Part shown: in pieces, positions 9,497-18,581 of the stretch
How positions within the stretch are numbered: position 1 is the stretch's first letter
Layout of the letters: each line of letters begins with the position of its first letter
Assembly: GCF_023921125.1 (NCBI RefSeq)
Contig: NZ_CP099466.1
Span: 2,356,001 to 2,420,000, forward strand
DNA length: 64,000 nucleotides
Source of the DNA: Arthrobacter caoxuetaonis
GTDB lineage: Bacteria; Actinomycetota; Actinomycetes; Actinomycetales; Micrococcaceae
Direction of reading: 5' to 3'
Made by a program: the position numbers and the translations under genes
Notes under the pieces: generated by a model
Database searches by the model: none
What the model saw: the letters and a program-made list of their open reading frames with translations, nothing else
What the model was told of the DNA's origin: nothing

Positions 9497-9529
9497 GGTG
9501 CCCCGGTTCCGTCATGGGACCGGGGCACC
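9497..9529 (+). terminator. Terminator hairpin downstream of mqo
   Basis: Fourteen-nt arms (9497-9510 and 9516-9529) with one wobble pair and loop GTCAT. No T-run follows, typical of the T-poor terminators of high-GC actinobacteria. Confidence 0.6.
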
Positions 9530-9619
9530 GCTGCGTTAACCTGCCCCGTTCGCGCCGGCCCCGGTGCCGGGCAACGCTGCGCACGTATGATGATTTCGTC
9601 TACGTAAAAAGGCAGGTAA

Positions 9620-12600
9620 ATGGACCGTCTGGCCAAGCTTTCGCTCTCCAACCGGGCACTCATCGCCCTCATCACAGTTTTTGTAGCGGTTTTCGGCGTG
9701 ATTTCGCTGAACTCCCTCAAGCAGGAACTCATACCCGCACTGGAATTCCCACAGATCAGCGTTATCACCGCTCTTCCGGGTGCATCTCCCGAAGTCGTGG
9801 ACAAGCAGATCAGCGAACCGCTCGAAGCTGCCCTCACCGCGGTCGAAGGCCTGGAGTCTTCCTCGGCTACGTCGCGCTCCTCGATTTCCGCCATTACCCT
9901 GACCTTCGCCTACGGGACCGATCTGGACCGGGCACGGGGTCAGGTGGACCGGGCGATCTCCAACGCCCGCCAGTCGCTGCCGGAGGACACGAATCCGCAG
10001 TCCCTGGCCGGCAGTATCAGCGATTTCCCGATCGTCTACCTTGCTGTCTCTAGTGATGAGGAGCTGAGCGAACTCAGCTCCGACCTGCAGCGGCTGACCG
10101 TCCCGCGGCTGCAGAAGATCGAGGGCGTGCGCACCGCAGAGGTGACCGGCGGTTCCGAGCGGCACATCGCGATCCAGCCCGACCAGGCAGCACTGGCCGC
10201 CCTGGGCGCGACGCCGTCGGACATTTCCGCTGCCCTTGAGAACAGCGGCGCGCTAATCCCCGCCGGCACTGTCGACGAGGACAGCCGCACGCTTTCCATC
10301 CAGGTGGGCAGCCCGCTCGATTCGCTGGAGAAGATTTCCGCACTGCCCATCCAGGCCGAGGCAGCGGCGACGGGCTCCGCACCGCCGACCATAGGCGACG
10401 TCGCCACCGTGGAAATCACGGAGGATGAACAGACGTCGATCACCCGCACCAACGGCGAGGCAACCCTGGCCATCTCCATCACCAAGACACCGGCCGGGGA
10501 CACCGTGGGCATTTCCCACGAGGTACTGGATCTGCTGCCCTCGCTGCAGGACGAACTGGGGAACGGCGCAAAGTTCACGGTGATCTTCGACCAGGCACCG
10601 TTTATTGAGAAGTCCATCTCCGACCTCACCACCGAGGGCCTGCTTGGCCTGGGCTTCGCCGTGCTGGTGATCCTGGTCTTCCTGCTCTCGGTCCGGTCCA
10701 CGCTGGTGACGGCCGTTTCCATTCCGCTGTCCCTGCTGGTGACCTTCATCGGCCTGCTGGCGTTTGGCTACTCGCTGAACATCCTGACCCTGGGCGCCCT
10801 GACCATCGCGATCGGCCGGGTGGTGGACGACTCCATTGTGGTCATCGAGAACATCAAACGGCACCTGGGCTACGGGGAAGCGAAACGGACGGCGATCCTC
10901 ACTGCCGTCCGCGAAGTTGCCGGCGCCATCACGGCCTCCACCCTGACCACCGTGGCGGTCTTCGCTCCGATCGCCTTGGTTGGCGGCCTGGCCGGGGAAC
11001 TGTTCCGGCCTTTCGCGGTGACCACGTCGCTGGCACTGCTGGCCTCGCTGCTGGTCTCCCTGACCATCGTGCCGGTGCTGGCGTACTGGTTCCTGAAGTC
11101 ACCCAAGCCGGTCAGCGATCCCGCTGCCTACCGTGCGGAAGCGGAACAGCGTGAACAGTCCACGTTCCTGCAGCGAGGGTACCTGCCCATCCTCCGCGGC
11201 ACCCAGCGCCATCCTGTCTACACCCTGCTGGCCGGTGTGCTGATCCTCGGCGGAACGGCGGCGCTCACCCCGCTGCTGCAGACCAACCTTCTCGGGGACA
11301 CCGGACAGAACACGTTCAGCGTCCGCCAGGAGCTTCCACCGGGCAGTTCGCTTCAAACCACCTCCGAAGCCGCTGCCGGCGTCGAAGAGATCCTCTCCGG
11401 CACCGAGGGCGTGAAGGACGTCCAGGTGACCATGGGCACCTCCACCTCCGGCATCGCTGCGTTCAGTGCCGGCGGCGCCTCGGTAGCGAACTTCACCGTA
11501 ATCACCGAACAGGGCGCGGACCAGGTAGAACTGCGCGAGACGGTCCGGAAGGAGCTCGAAGACCTCGGGGACGACGCCGGTACGGTGACCCTGGGCACCC
11601 AGGGCGGCGGCTTCGGCACGTCCAACACTGTGGACATCGAAATCTCGGCCGGAGATCCGGCAGAGCTGCAGCCGGCAACCGACGCACTGGTCAAGGCCAT
11701 GTCCGATCTCCCGGGGGTATCCGAGGCAACGTCGAACCTGGCGTCTTCGGAACCTGTCGTACAGGTTTCCATTGACCGGGCCAAGGCTGTGGCCGCCGGG
11801 CTGGATGAGCAGCAGGTCGCCGGGATCCTGGCCTCTACCCTGAGTCCGCTCCCGGCAGGCACCGTCCGCCTGGGCACTGACGATTTCCCGGTCCTGATCG
11901 GCGAAGGCACCGAAGTCGCCACCGTCGAACAGCTGGCGGCTATCCCGGTTCCGACGGCGGCCGGTCCCGTGCCGCTCAGCGAACTCGCGGTCGTGGAAGA
12001 AGTCGCCGTCCCCACCTCGGTGTCCTCTTCCGGCGGAGAACGCACCGCCGTCGTCTCGGTGACTCCTGCCGGGGACAACCTCGGCGGAGCGATTACCGAA
12101 GTCCAGGCAGAACTGGCCACTGTGGACCTGCCAACCTCCGTGACCGCAACGCTCAGCGGTGCAGCCACTCAGCAGAACGAATCCTTTACCCAGCTGGGCT
12201 GGGCACTGCTGGCTGCCATCGCAATCGTTTACGTGATCATGGTCGCGACGTTCAAGTCCCTGATCCAGCCGCTGATCCTCCTGGTCTCCGTTCCGTTCGC
12301 GGCAACAGGCGCGATCGTGCTGCTGCTCGTGGCCAACGTGCCGCTGGGGCTTCCGTCCCTGGTCGGGATGCTGATGCTGGTAGGCATTGTGGTCACCAAC
12401 GCCATCGTGCTGGTGGACCTGATCAACCAGTACCGGCGCCCGGACGGCAGCCGCCCCGGCATGAGGGTGCAGGATGCGATTGTCCGCGGTGCCCGGCAGC
12501 GGCTGCGGCCGATCCTGATGACGGCACTGGCCACGATCTTCGCGCTGACGCCTATGGCATTGGGCGTCACCGGCGAAGGCGGGTTCATCTCGCGGCCGCT

Positions 12601-12742
12601 GGCGATCGTGGTGGTTGGCGGGCTGGTCAGTTCCACCCTGCTCACCCTGGTGCTGGTACCTGTGCTGTACCAGCTCGTTGAGGGCCCGCGGGAACGCCGT
12701 GCATTGGCCAGGGAGGAAGCCGCCGGGCAGGCCACGGCCTGA
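9620..12742 (+). CDS. RND-family efflux transporter (AcrB/SwrC-like)
   Basis: 1040 residues, full length for the AcrB/AcrD/AcrF family. It has an N-terminal transmembrane helix after MDRLAKLSLSNRALIAL, a large extracytoplasmic porter loop, TM2-6, a second porter loop, then TM8-12. TM4 carries the proton-relay region RVVDDSIVVIENIKRHL with the two adjacent Asp residues of the family. Proton-driven export of hydrophobic or amphiphilic compounds is expected. No membrane-fusion protein or outer-membrane channel is encoded beside it, as usual for single-component RND pumps of Gram-positives such as Bacillus SwrC. Its substrate is not predictable. The ATG has AGGCAGG close upstream. Confidence 0.93.
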   Translation: MDRLAKLSLSNRALIALITVFVAVFGVISLNSLKQELIPALEFPQISVITALPGASPEVVDKQISEPLEAALTAVEGLESSSATSRSSISAITLTFAYGTDLDRARGQVDRAISNARQSLPEDTNPQSLAGSISDFPIVYLAVSSDEELSELSSDLQRLTVPRLQKIEGVRTAEVTGGSERHIAIQPDQAALAALGATPSDISAALENSGALIPAGTVDEDSRTLSIQVGSPLDSLEKISALPIQAEAAATGSAPPTIGDVATVEITEDEQTSITRTNGEATLAISITKTPAGDTVGISHEVLDLLPSLQDELGNGAKFTVIFDQAPFIEKSISDLTTEGLLGLGFAVLVILVFLLSVRSTLVTAVSIPLSLLVTFIGLLAFGYSLNILTLGALTIAIGRVVDDSIVVIENIKRHLGYGEAKRTAILTAVREVAGAITASTLTTVAVFAPIALVGGLAGELFRPFAVTTSLALLASLLVSLTIVPVLAYWFLKSPKPVSDPAAYRAEAEQREQSTFLQRGYLPILRGTQRHPVYTLLAGVLILGGTAALTPLLQTNLLGDTGQNTFSVRQELPPGSSLQTTSEAAAGVEEILSGTEGVKDVQVTMGTSTSGIAAFSAGGASVANFTVITEQGADQVELRETVRKELEDLGDDAGTVTLGTQGGGFGTSNTVDIEISAGDPAELQPATDALVKAMSDLPGVSEATSNLASSEPVVQVSIDRAKAVAAGLDEQQVAGILASTLSPLPAGTVRLGTDDFPVLIGEGTEVATVEQLAAIPVPTAAGPVPLSELAVVEEVAVPTSVSSSGGERTAVVSVTPAGDNLGGAITEVQAELATVDLPTSVTATLSGAATQQNESFTQLGWALLAAIAIVYVIMVATFKSLIQPLILLVSVPFAATGAIVLLLVANVPLGLPSLVGMLMLVGIVVTNAIVLVDLINQYRRPDGSRPGMRVQDAIVRGARQRLRPILMTALATIFALTPMALGVTGEGGFISRPLAIVVVGGLVSSTLLTLVLVPVLYQLVEGPRERRALAREEAAGQATA

Positions 12743-12756
12743 TCCGAGCCTGCAGA

Positions 12757-12790
12757 AGACCCGCGCGCCTTCCCGGCGGGCGGGTCTTTT
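12757..12790 (+). terminator. Intrinsic terminator downstream of the RND transporter
   Basis: Stem AGACCCGC/GCGGGTCT (12757-12764 with 12780-12787), with further GC pairing inside, followed by TTTT. Confidence 0.75.
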
Positions 12791-12804
12791 GCTGTGCGGA
12801 ATGA

Positions 12805-12836
12805 AATGTCAGGACCGCCTGTTGTATCCTGACATT
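12805..12836. promoter_or_regulatory. 10-bp inverted repeat, candidate operator of the LLM oxidoreductase-marR unit
   Basis: Perfect arms AATGTCAGGA (12805-12814) and TCCTGACATT (12827-12836) have a 12-nt spacer. The repeat ends 35 nt before the oxidoreductase ATG, where a -35 element would lie. MarR-family regulators commonly bind such dyads next to their own operons, and a marR gene is second in this unit. Confidence 0.55.
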
Positions 12837-12871
12837 AGATGCAAATGCATATACGCCCAGGGAGGCACACC

Positions 12872-13987
12872 ATGCAGATCGGCGTATTCAGCGTCAGCGA
12901 CATCACCCGTGATCCGGTAACCGGCCGGATGCCCACGGAGGGTGAGCGCATCAAGGCCGCCGTCGCCATCGCCCGGAAGGTCGAAGAGATCGGCATGGAT
13001 GTCTACGCGACCGGCGAGCACCACAACCCGCCGTTCTACGCGTCATCCCCCACCACCCTCCTGGGCTACATTGCGGCGCAGACGGAACGGATCATCCTCT
13101 CCACGGCAACCACCCTGATCACCACCAATGACCCGGTGAAGATCGCCGAGGACTTCGCCATGCTCCAGCACCTCTCTGACGGCCGCACGGACCTCGTCCT
13201 GGGCCGGGGAAACACGGCTCCGGTCTATCCCTGGTTTGGCAAGAACGCGCAGGACTCGGTCGACCTGACCGTGGAGAACTACAACCTGCTGCGCCAGCTC
13301 TGGGACAAGGAGAGCGTGAACTGGGAAGGCAAGTTCCGCACGCCGCTGCACAACTTCACCGCCACGCCCCGCCCGCTCGACGGCGTCGCACCGTTTGTCT
13401 GGCACGGTTCGATCCGTACGCCCCAGGTGGCGGAAATCGCCGCCTACTTCGGTGACGGATTCTTCGCCAACAATATTTTCTGGCCGAAGGAACACTACAT
13501 GCAGCTCATCGGCCTCTACCGTGAGCGCTACGAGCACTACGGCCACGGCTCGGCGGACCAGGCGATTGTTGGCCTGGGCGGGCAGTTCTTCATGCGCAGG
13601 AACTCGCAGGACGCCGTGAACGAGTTCCGGCCGTACTTCGACAACGCGCCGGTCTACGGCCACGGCCCGTCCATGGAGGATTTCACCGCGCAGACGCCCC
13701 TCACTGTGGGCAGCCCCCAGGAAGTCCTGGAAAAGACGCTGACCTTCCAGGAGTACTTCGGCGATTACCAGCGCCAGCTCTTCCTGATCGACCATGCAGG
13801 CCTGCCGCTGAAGACCGTCCTGGAACAGCTGGACCTCTTCGGTGAGCATGTCCTGCCCGAGCTGCGCCGGGAACTGGATTCCAGGCGTCCAACGCACGTA
13901 CCCGACGGACCTACCCACGCTGCGCGGGTCGCCGCACGCGAGCAGGCCGCGTCCGGCGCCACGCCGGCCGCAACTTCAGTAGGCTAA
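12872..13987 (+). CDS. LLM-class flavin-dependent oxidoreductase (luciferase-like monooxygenase family)
   Basis: 371 residues. The ATG has GGAGG 6 nt upstream; the longer upstream frame is rejected. The fold is that of bacterial luciferase-like enzymes using FMN or F420: an N-terminal TIM-barrel strand MQIGVFSVSD, then GEHHNPPFYASSP, ILSTATTLITTNDPVKIAEDFAMLQHLSDGR and LGRGN, all typical of the family. No cofactor-specific residue decides between FMN and F420. The next gene is a MarR regulator 4 nt downstream, suggesting an inducible oxidative or detoxification function. The true substrate is unknown. Confidence 0.9.
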   Translation: MQIGVFSVSDITRDPVTGRMPTEGERIKAAVAIARKVEEIGMDVYATGEHHNPPFYASSPTTLLGYIAAQTERIILSTATTLITTNDPVKIAEDFAMLQHLSDGRTDLVLGRGNTAPVYPWFGKNAQDSVDLTVENYNLLRQLWDKESVNWEGKFRTPLHNFTATPRPLDGVAPFVWHGSIRTPQVAEIAAYFGDGFFANNIFWPKEHYMQLIGLYRERYEHYGHGSADQAIVGLGGQFFMRRNSQDAVNEFRPYFDNAPVYGHGPSMEDFTAQTPLTVGSPQEVLEKTLTFQEYFGDYQRQLFLIDHAGLPLKTVLEQLDLFGEHVLPELRRELDSRRPTHVPDGPTHAARVAAREQAASGATPAATSVG

Positions 13988-13991
13988 TGGA

Positions 13992-14474
13992 ATGAGTTCC
14001 GAGACCAACGGGGTGTCCCCCCTCAAACAGACAGCCGAAACCTGGGAATCCCTCTTCCGTGCCCAGGTGAGTGTCATGCGCAGGCTGCAGCGGGACCCCG
14101 AGTTCAAGGAACTCACCATGCGGGAATACGACGTACTGTTCAACCTCAGCCGCTGCCCCACCGGCTGGACCAGGCTGAATGAGCTGAACGAGCACCTGCT
14201 CATCAGCCAGCCGAGCCTGAGCAGGATGATGGACCGGCTGGAGGGCAAGGGCCTGGTGCAGCGGCGCCCGGCCCTGAACGACCAGCGCGGCGTGGAACTT
14301 TCCCTGACGGATGAGGGCCGGGCAGTGCAGAAGCGGCTCGGAAGGATCCACGTCCGCGGAATCCATGAACTTCTCGCTCCTTCGCTGACCCAGGAGGAAC
14401 TCGTCCAGCTGAAGGCGCTGACGGACAAACTGCTGGCGGGCCTCCAGCCGGAGGCGAAGTCGAACCAGGCCTGA
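13992..14474 (+). CDS. MarR-family transcriptional regulator
   Basis: 160 residues. The winged helix-turn-helix domain covers about residues 50-110 (LTMREYDVLFNLSRCP; LLISQPSLSRMMDRLEGKGLV; wing DQRGVELSLTDEGR), flanked by dimerisation helices at both ends. It is co-transcribed with the LLM oxidoreductase, starting 4 nt after its stop, and probably represses that unit through the inverted repeat at 12805-12836 until a small aromatic or oxidative ligand binds. The ligand is unknown. Confidence 0.9.
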   Translation: MSSETNGVSPLKQTAETWESLFRAQVSVMRRLQRDPEFKELTMREYDVLFNLSRCPTGWTRLNELNEHLLISQPSLSRMMDRLEGKGLVQRRPALNDQRGVELSLTDEGRAVQKRLGRIHVRGIHELLAPSLTQEELVQLKALTDKLLAGLQPEAKSNQA

Positions 14475-14483
14475 GACGGCCCT

Positions 14484-14519
14484 GGACAGCGGGGCTTCCC
14501 TTCGCAGGCCCCGCTGTCC
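14484..14519. terminator. Hairpin between convergent marR and MFS genes
   Basis: Perfect 12-bp arms (14484-14495 and 14508-14519) around a 12-nt loop, placed between the two convergent stop codons. Confidence 0.7.
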
Positions 14520-14528
14520 GTCCCCCGG

Positions 14529-16007
14529 CTAGCGCGAATTCTCTCCCGGGGCAGGAAGAGTGCCTTCGGCCAGTCCCGGAACCAGCGGCGCGTCGGCAAA
14601 GGCCAGCCGGGGCACCAGCAACAGGGCTGCGGCAGCAGCGAATGCCGTCACGGAACAGACCGTCCATACCGTTAGATAGCCCGACAAGGGAGCTGCCGTC
14701 GCGGCACCCGTAATGCCGCCCAGCGACTCCCCCGCCGCACTGAGCAGCGCGATGCCGAAGACGGCGGAGGCGAAGGACCCGCCGATCGTCTTGGTGGTGT
14801 TCGTCAACCCAGTGGCCATGCCCGTGCGGTTCAGCGGTGCTGCGGCTGCCGCGGCAGACGGCAGCGCCGCAACCAGTGCGCCGGAGCCAAGTCCGGCGAT
14901 GACCATGTTGGCCAGGGTCTGGGGAAGGGAATCGTGGAAGGGCACTTGCAACCCGTAGCCGATGCCGACCACCGCAGCAGCACCGCTGAGTGTGATCCGC
15001 GGCGTCGTCAGCCGTGCCGCCAACGGAAAGAGCAGGGCCCCGCTCAGCACCGCGAGCACGTAAGCCCCGATAATCAGGGACACCGAGCCTGCCTCGAGCC
15101 CCAGCCCGTAGCCGTGCACTTCCCGGTCGGTCCGGGCGAAGGTTGACATGGGCGCCTGTGCTCCCAGCACCGAGATGCCGAAGAGTCCTGCGGTGAGCTG
15201 CACCGGCCACATGGACGGGGAACGGAGCATCCGGATGTCCACCAGCGGTTCGTCGATCCGCAGCTGGTAGCGCACAAAGGGCACGAAGGCTGCCAGGCCC
15301 GCCAGCAGCACCAGCCAGACCCACCAGGTGCCTGCTCCGTTGATGCGCAGGAAGGTCAGCCCGGAGGTGAGCAGCAGCAGGCCCACGGCCAGCAGTGCGA
15401 ACCCCTTGATGTCCACCGCGCCGCCGGCACGGAGCGCAGATTCCGGCACCCCGAACCACACCGCGAAGATGCACAGCGTTGCGGCAACTGCCGGGACCAT
15501 CAGGGTCAGCTGGAGGTTCCCTGCGAAGACGCCGATCAGGGCACCCGCCGCAAGGGCGCCGGCAATCACGCCGAACTGGAGGCCACCCACCAGCAGGCCG
15601 GCGGCTTTGCGGGTCAGCGCCGCACGGTCAGGCTTCGAAGCGACCCGGGCAAATATGAGCGCGATCTCCAGGGGCAGCCACACCACGTAGAAGCCCTGCA
15701 GCGACCAGGCCACGAGGAACGTCCAGAAGTCCGGCGCGAACGCCACACCCCAGGAGGCCGCAGCCGTCAGCACGGTGGAAACCAGCAGGATCCGTTTGTG
15801 CCCGTAGATGTCGCCCAGCCTGGCCAGGACGGGGACGGCCAGCGCGCTGAACATCAGCTGCGCTGCCTCGAACCAGTTCACATCGCCGTCGGCGATTCCG
15901 AGGTTCCGGGCGACGTCGGTCAGGATGGGCGTGTAGTACCCCTGCAGGATGCCGCTGGTGATTTCGACCAGGAACAGGAACAGGACGATCGGCCCCAGGG
16001 CGCGCAT
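14529..16007 (-). CDS. MFS transporter, probably a 14-helix drug exporter
   Basis: 492 residues with about 14 predicted transmembrane segments, the size of the DHA2 drug:proton antiporters. The first helix opens directly at the start (RALGPIVLFLFLVEITSGIL). The loop 2-3 motif A reads LARLGDIYGHKRILLVSTV. The ATG overlaps the stop of the upstream M20 peptidase gene by 1 nt (TGATG), so the two are probably co-transcribed and translationally coupled. The substrate is unknown. A peptide or amino-acid derivative would fit the peptidase neighbour, but that is speculation. Confidence 0.88.
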   Translation of the reverse strand: MRALGPIVLFLFLVEITSGILQGYYTPILTDVARNLGIADGDVNWFEAAQLMFSALAVPVLARLGDIYGHKRILLVSTVLTAAASWGVAFAPDFWTFLVAWSLQGFYVVWLPLEIALIFARVASKPDRAALTRKAAGLLVGGLQFGVIAGALAAGALIGVFAGNLQLTLMVPAVAATLCIFAVWFGVPESALRAGGAVDIKGFALLAVGLLLLTSGLTFLRINGAGTWWVWLVLLAGLAAFVPFVRYQLRIDEPLVDIRMLRSPSMWPVQLTAGLFGISVLGAQAPMSTFARTDREVHGYGLGLEAGSVSLIIGAYVLAVLSGALLFPLAARLTTPRITLSGAAAVVGIGYGLQVPFHDSLPQTLANMVIAGLGSGALVAALPSAAAAAAPLNRTGMATGLTNTTKTIGGSFASAVFGIALLSAAGESLGGITGAATAAPLSGYLTVWTVCSVTAFAAAAALLLVPRLAFADAPLVPGLAEGTLPAPGENSR

Positions 16008-17377
16008 CAGGAGGCCGCTTCCAGGTTCTGAAGCAGGTGCCGGTAGAACGCGATGCCTTCACCAAAGGCCCGGACCGCCAGTTTCTCGTTATCCGCATGG
16101 ATCGATGCCCTGGCCGCCTTGTCCATCCGGAAGGGGGCAAACCGGTAGACGGCCTTGCTGATGCCGGTGAACCGGCGCGAGTCGGTGCCGCCCATCATGA
16201 TGTACGGTGCCGCGATCGCATCCGGAAACACCTCGCCGATGGCCTGTTCCAGGGCGGCGAACTGGGCGTTGCCGGTGGAGGACACCGGCGACGGGTCGGT
16301 CCCTTCCACGACCCGCAGCACCACTTTCGGGTCCCGGATGGTCTTCCGCATCCGCTCCAGGACGGACTCGATGCTCTCCCCCGGCGCGATCCGGACGTTG
16401 GCGACGGCGCTGGCCCGGGTGGCGAGTACATTGGTTGCCTTGGAGCCCTGCAGCATGGTCACGGCAACAGTGGTGCGGGTCATGGCATTCGGTTCGCCGC
16501 CCAGGGCACCGAAAACCCTGGTCAGCGGCAGGGCCAGGGCGCCGGCGCGGGCAAAGAGGAACGCCGGGAGGCGGGAAGCCCCGGCTGCCAATCGACCCAG
16601 CATTTCGACGGTGACCGGATGCAGCGAGGCGGGGAATGGCTTGTTGTCCAGCCGAACGACGGCGCGGGCTACGCGGGCCGTCGCGCCGCCCCGGCTGGGT
16701 GTGGAGGCATGGCCTCCCGGATCGTTCACGGAGAGCTCGACGTCGAGGATCCCTTTTTCGGAGACTCCGATCACGGCAACCGGCCGGCTGACGAACGGGA
16801 ACGCCTGTCCGGCGACGGCGCCGCCTTCGTCCAGCACAAGCCAGGGGCGTATGCCGCGTTCCTCCAGCACCCGGGCCACTTCGGCCGCGGTGTCCCCCGC
16901 GGTCTCTTCGTTGTCACCGAAGGACAGGTAGACGGTCCGCTCGGGAACAAATCCTTCCGTGAGCAGCGTTTCCACGGCCTCCATGATCGCCGCCAGCGAT
17001 CCTTTGTCATCCAGCCCCCCTCGGCCGTGGATGAACCCGTCTGCGATGACGCCGCCAAACGGCGGGTGGTCCCAGGTGCTGGCGTCCTCCACCGGGACGA
17101 CGTCATAGTGCGCCATCAGCACCACGGGCTCTTCGTTCCGGCGCCCCTGCCACCGGAAGAGCAGGCCGCCGCGGATATGTTCCAGGGACAGGCCTGCGTG
17201 CACGGCGGGGAACAGTGCGGCCAGTTCGCTGCGGAACCGTTCGAACTCGGCTGTCTCCACCTCTCCGGGTTCCCGGGAGGAGACGGTGCGGCAGGTGATC
17301 AGCCGGGCCAGCTTGGGTGCCGCCGCTTCGCCCAGCGCCTGGTGCGGCACGGCAGCGGAAGGAGTGCTCGTATGCAT
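16007..17377 (-). CDS. M20-family metallopeptidase (carboxypeptidase S-like)
   Basis: 456 residues, cytoplasmic, with no signal peptide. Di-zinc ligands are recognisable: His in MAHYDVVPV, Asp in GRGGLDDKGSL, the Glu pair in FGDNEETAGDTA, and the distal GGTDSRRF motif. A dimerisation domain is inserted at about residues 195-320. The family removes C-terminal amino acids from peptides or deacylates N-acyl amino acids. The length and order of motifs resemble yeast CPS1 and bacterial relatives rather than DapE or ArgE. The ATG at 17377 has no Shine-Dalgarno sequence but lies 6 nt after TACACT, so it is probably leaderless. The MFS transporter follows with a 1-nt overlap. Confidence 0.9.
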   Translation of the reverse strand: MHTSTPSAAVPHQALGEAAAPKLARLITCRTVSSREPGEVETAEFERFRSELAALFPAVHAGLSLEHIRGGLLFRWQGRRNEEPVVLMAHYDVVPVEDASTWDHPPFGGVIADGFIHGRGGLDDKGSLAAIMEAVETLLTEGFVPERTVYLSFGDNEETAGDTAAEVARVLEERGIRPWLVLDEGGAVAGQAFPFVSRPVAVIGVSEKGILDVELSVNDPGGHASTPSRGGATARVARAVVRLDNKPFPASLHPVTVEMLGRLAAGASRLPAFLFARAGALALPLTRVFGALGGEPNAMTRTTVAVTMLQGSKATNVLATRASAVANVRIAPGESIESVLERMRKTIRDPKVVLRVVEGTDPSPVSSTGNAQFAALEQAIGEVFPDAIAAPYIMMGGTDSRRFTGISKAVYRFAPFRMDKAARASIHADNEKLAVRAFGEGIAFYRHLLQNLEAAS

Positions 17378-17383
17378 GGCATG

Positions 17384-17389
17384 AGTGTA
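17384..17389 (-). promoter_or_regulatory. -10 box (TACACT) for a leaderless M20 peptidase mRNA
   Basis: TACACT (reading leftward from 17389) ends 6 nt before the ATG at 17377. No ribosome-binding site lies between them. Confidence 0.55.
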
Positions 17390-17426
17390 GGGGCGGCAGA
17401 GTCCCGGTCCGGTTTGCTACGCGATG

Positions 17427-18581
17427 CTACGACGGCGTGTTCGGCTGCAGCTCCCTGACCCGGCGGACTGCGGTGACCAGCGCGCGGGCAGCCATGGTGA
17501 TTTCGTTCTCCCGGACCGAGGGACCGAAAGTAAGGCGCACCGCAGACTGGGCTGTTGCACGGTCCACACCCATCGCCGTGAGGACCGGGGACGGCTCGTC
17601 GGATCCGGCCGCGCAGGCCGACCCTGAGGAGCAGAGCACTCCGGCCCGTTCGGCTTCCAGCAGGACTGCTTCCCCGCTGGTCCCGGGAAAGCAGAAGGAG
17701 GCATGGCCGGGAAGCCGTTCGGTGCGGTGGCCGGTCAGGACCGCTCCGGGCACCTGGTCCAGGACGGCGCCGATCAGGTAATCACGCAATCCGCGGGCAC
17801 GTTCGGCGACGGCGTCACGCTCACGGTCCGCGAGCGCCAGCGCTGTAGCCACGGCGACCGCGCCGGCCACGTTTTCGGTGCCCGAACGGCGTCCGCGTTC
17901 CTGTCCCCCGCCGTGGAGCAGCGGTTCAAGCGGCAGCACTCCCCTGACATACAGCAGCCCGCAGCCTTTGGGTGCTCCCAGCTTGTGTCCGGAGATGCTC
18001 ATGGCGTCAATCCCCGTTCCTTCCACAGACAGCGGCAGCCAGCCGGCCGCCTGCACCGCGTCGGTGTGGAAGGGGATGCCGCGGTCCCGGCAGGCTTGGG
18101 CAATCTCTCCAACGGGCTGCACGGTACCGACCTCGTTGTTGGCAGTCATGACCGTGCACAGCGTGGTCTCATGCGTCAGGGCAGCCGCGGCCTCAGCCGG
18201 GTCCACGCGGCCATCCGAGTCCACGGGCAGCAGGGTAATCCGGAACCCGTGGTGCCGGGCAAGGTAGGCGAGGGATTCCAGCACAGCGGGATGCTCGACG
18301 GCGCTGGAGACGATGTGCCGCCCCTGCGGTGCAGCAAGAGCCAGCCCTTTCACAGCGAGGTTGTCGGCCTCCGTGCCGCCCGAGGTGAAGACGATGTCCC
18401 CGGGACGGCAGCCGAGTACCTCCGCGGCAGTGCGCCGGGCGTAGTCCAGGGCACGGGCTGCGGTCTCCCCCGCCGAGTGGGTGCTGGAGGGGTTGCCGAA
18501 GTCGGTTGTGTACAGCGGCGCCAGCGCGGCCAGGACCTCCGGGCGGACCGGTGTGGTGGCAGCGGCATCAAAGTAGATCAT
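17427..18581 (-). CDS. nifS: Cysteine desulfurase, NifS/IscS family
   Basis: 384 residues. It removes sulfur from cysteine via a persulfide, with PLP as cofactor, for Fe-S cluster assembly. Visible residues are the PLP-stacking His in SSAVEHPAVLE, the Schiff-base Lys in SISGHKLGAPKG, and the catalytic Cys in VLCSSGSACAAGSDEPS. The ATG overlaps the nadC stop by 4 nt, placing it as the last gene of the nad operon. There it most likely supplies the [4Fe-4S] cluster of quinolinate synthase NadA, as the nad-linked nifS does in Bacillus. The symbol nifS follows that usage; iscS would also be acceptable. Confidence 0.93.
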   Translation of the reverse strand: MIYFDAAATTPVRPEVLAALAPLYTTDFGNPSSTHSAGETAARALDYARRTAAEVLGCRPGDIVFTSGGTEADNLAVKGLALAAPQGRHIVSSAVEHPAVLESLAYLARHHGFRITLLPVDSDGRVDPAEAAAALTHETTLCTVMTANNEVGTVQPVGEIAQACRDRGIPFHTDAVQAAGWLPLSVEGTGIDAMSISGHKLGAPKGCGLLYVRGVLPLEPLLHGGGQERGRRSGTENVAGAVAVATALALADRERDAVAERARGLRDYLIGAVLDQVPGAVLTGHRTERLPGHASFCFPGTSGEAVLLEAERAGVLCSSGSACAAGSDEPSPVLTAMGVDRATAQSAVRLTFGPSVRENEITMAARALVTAVRRVRELQPNTPS

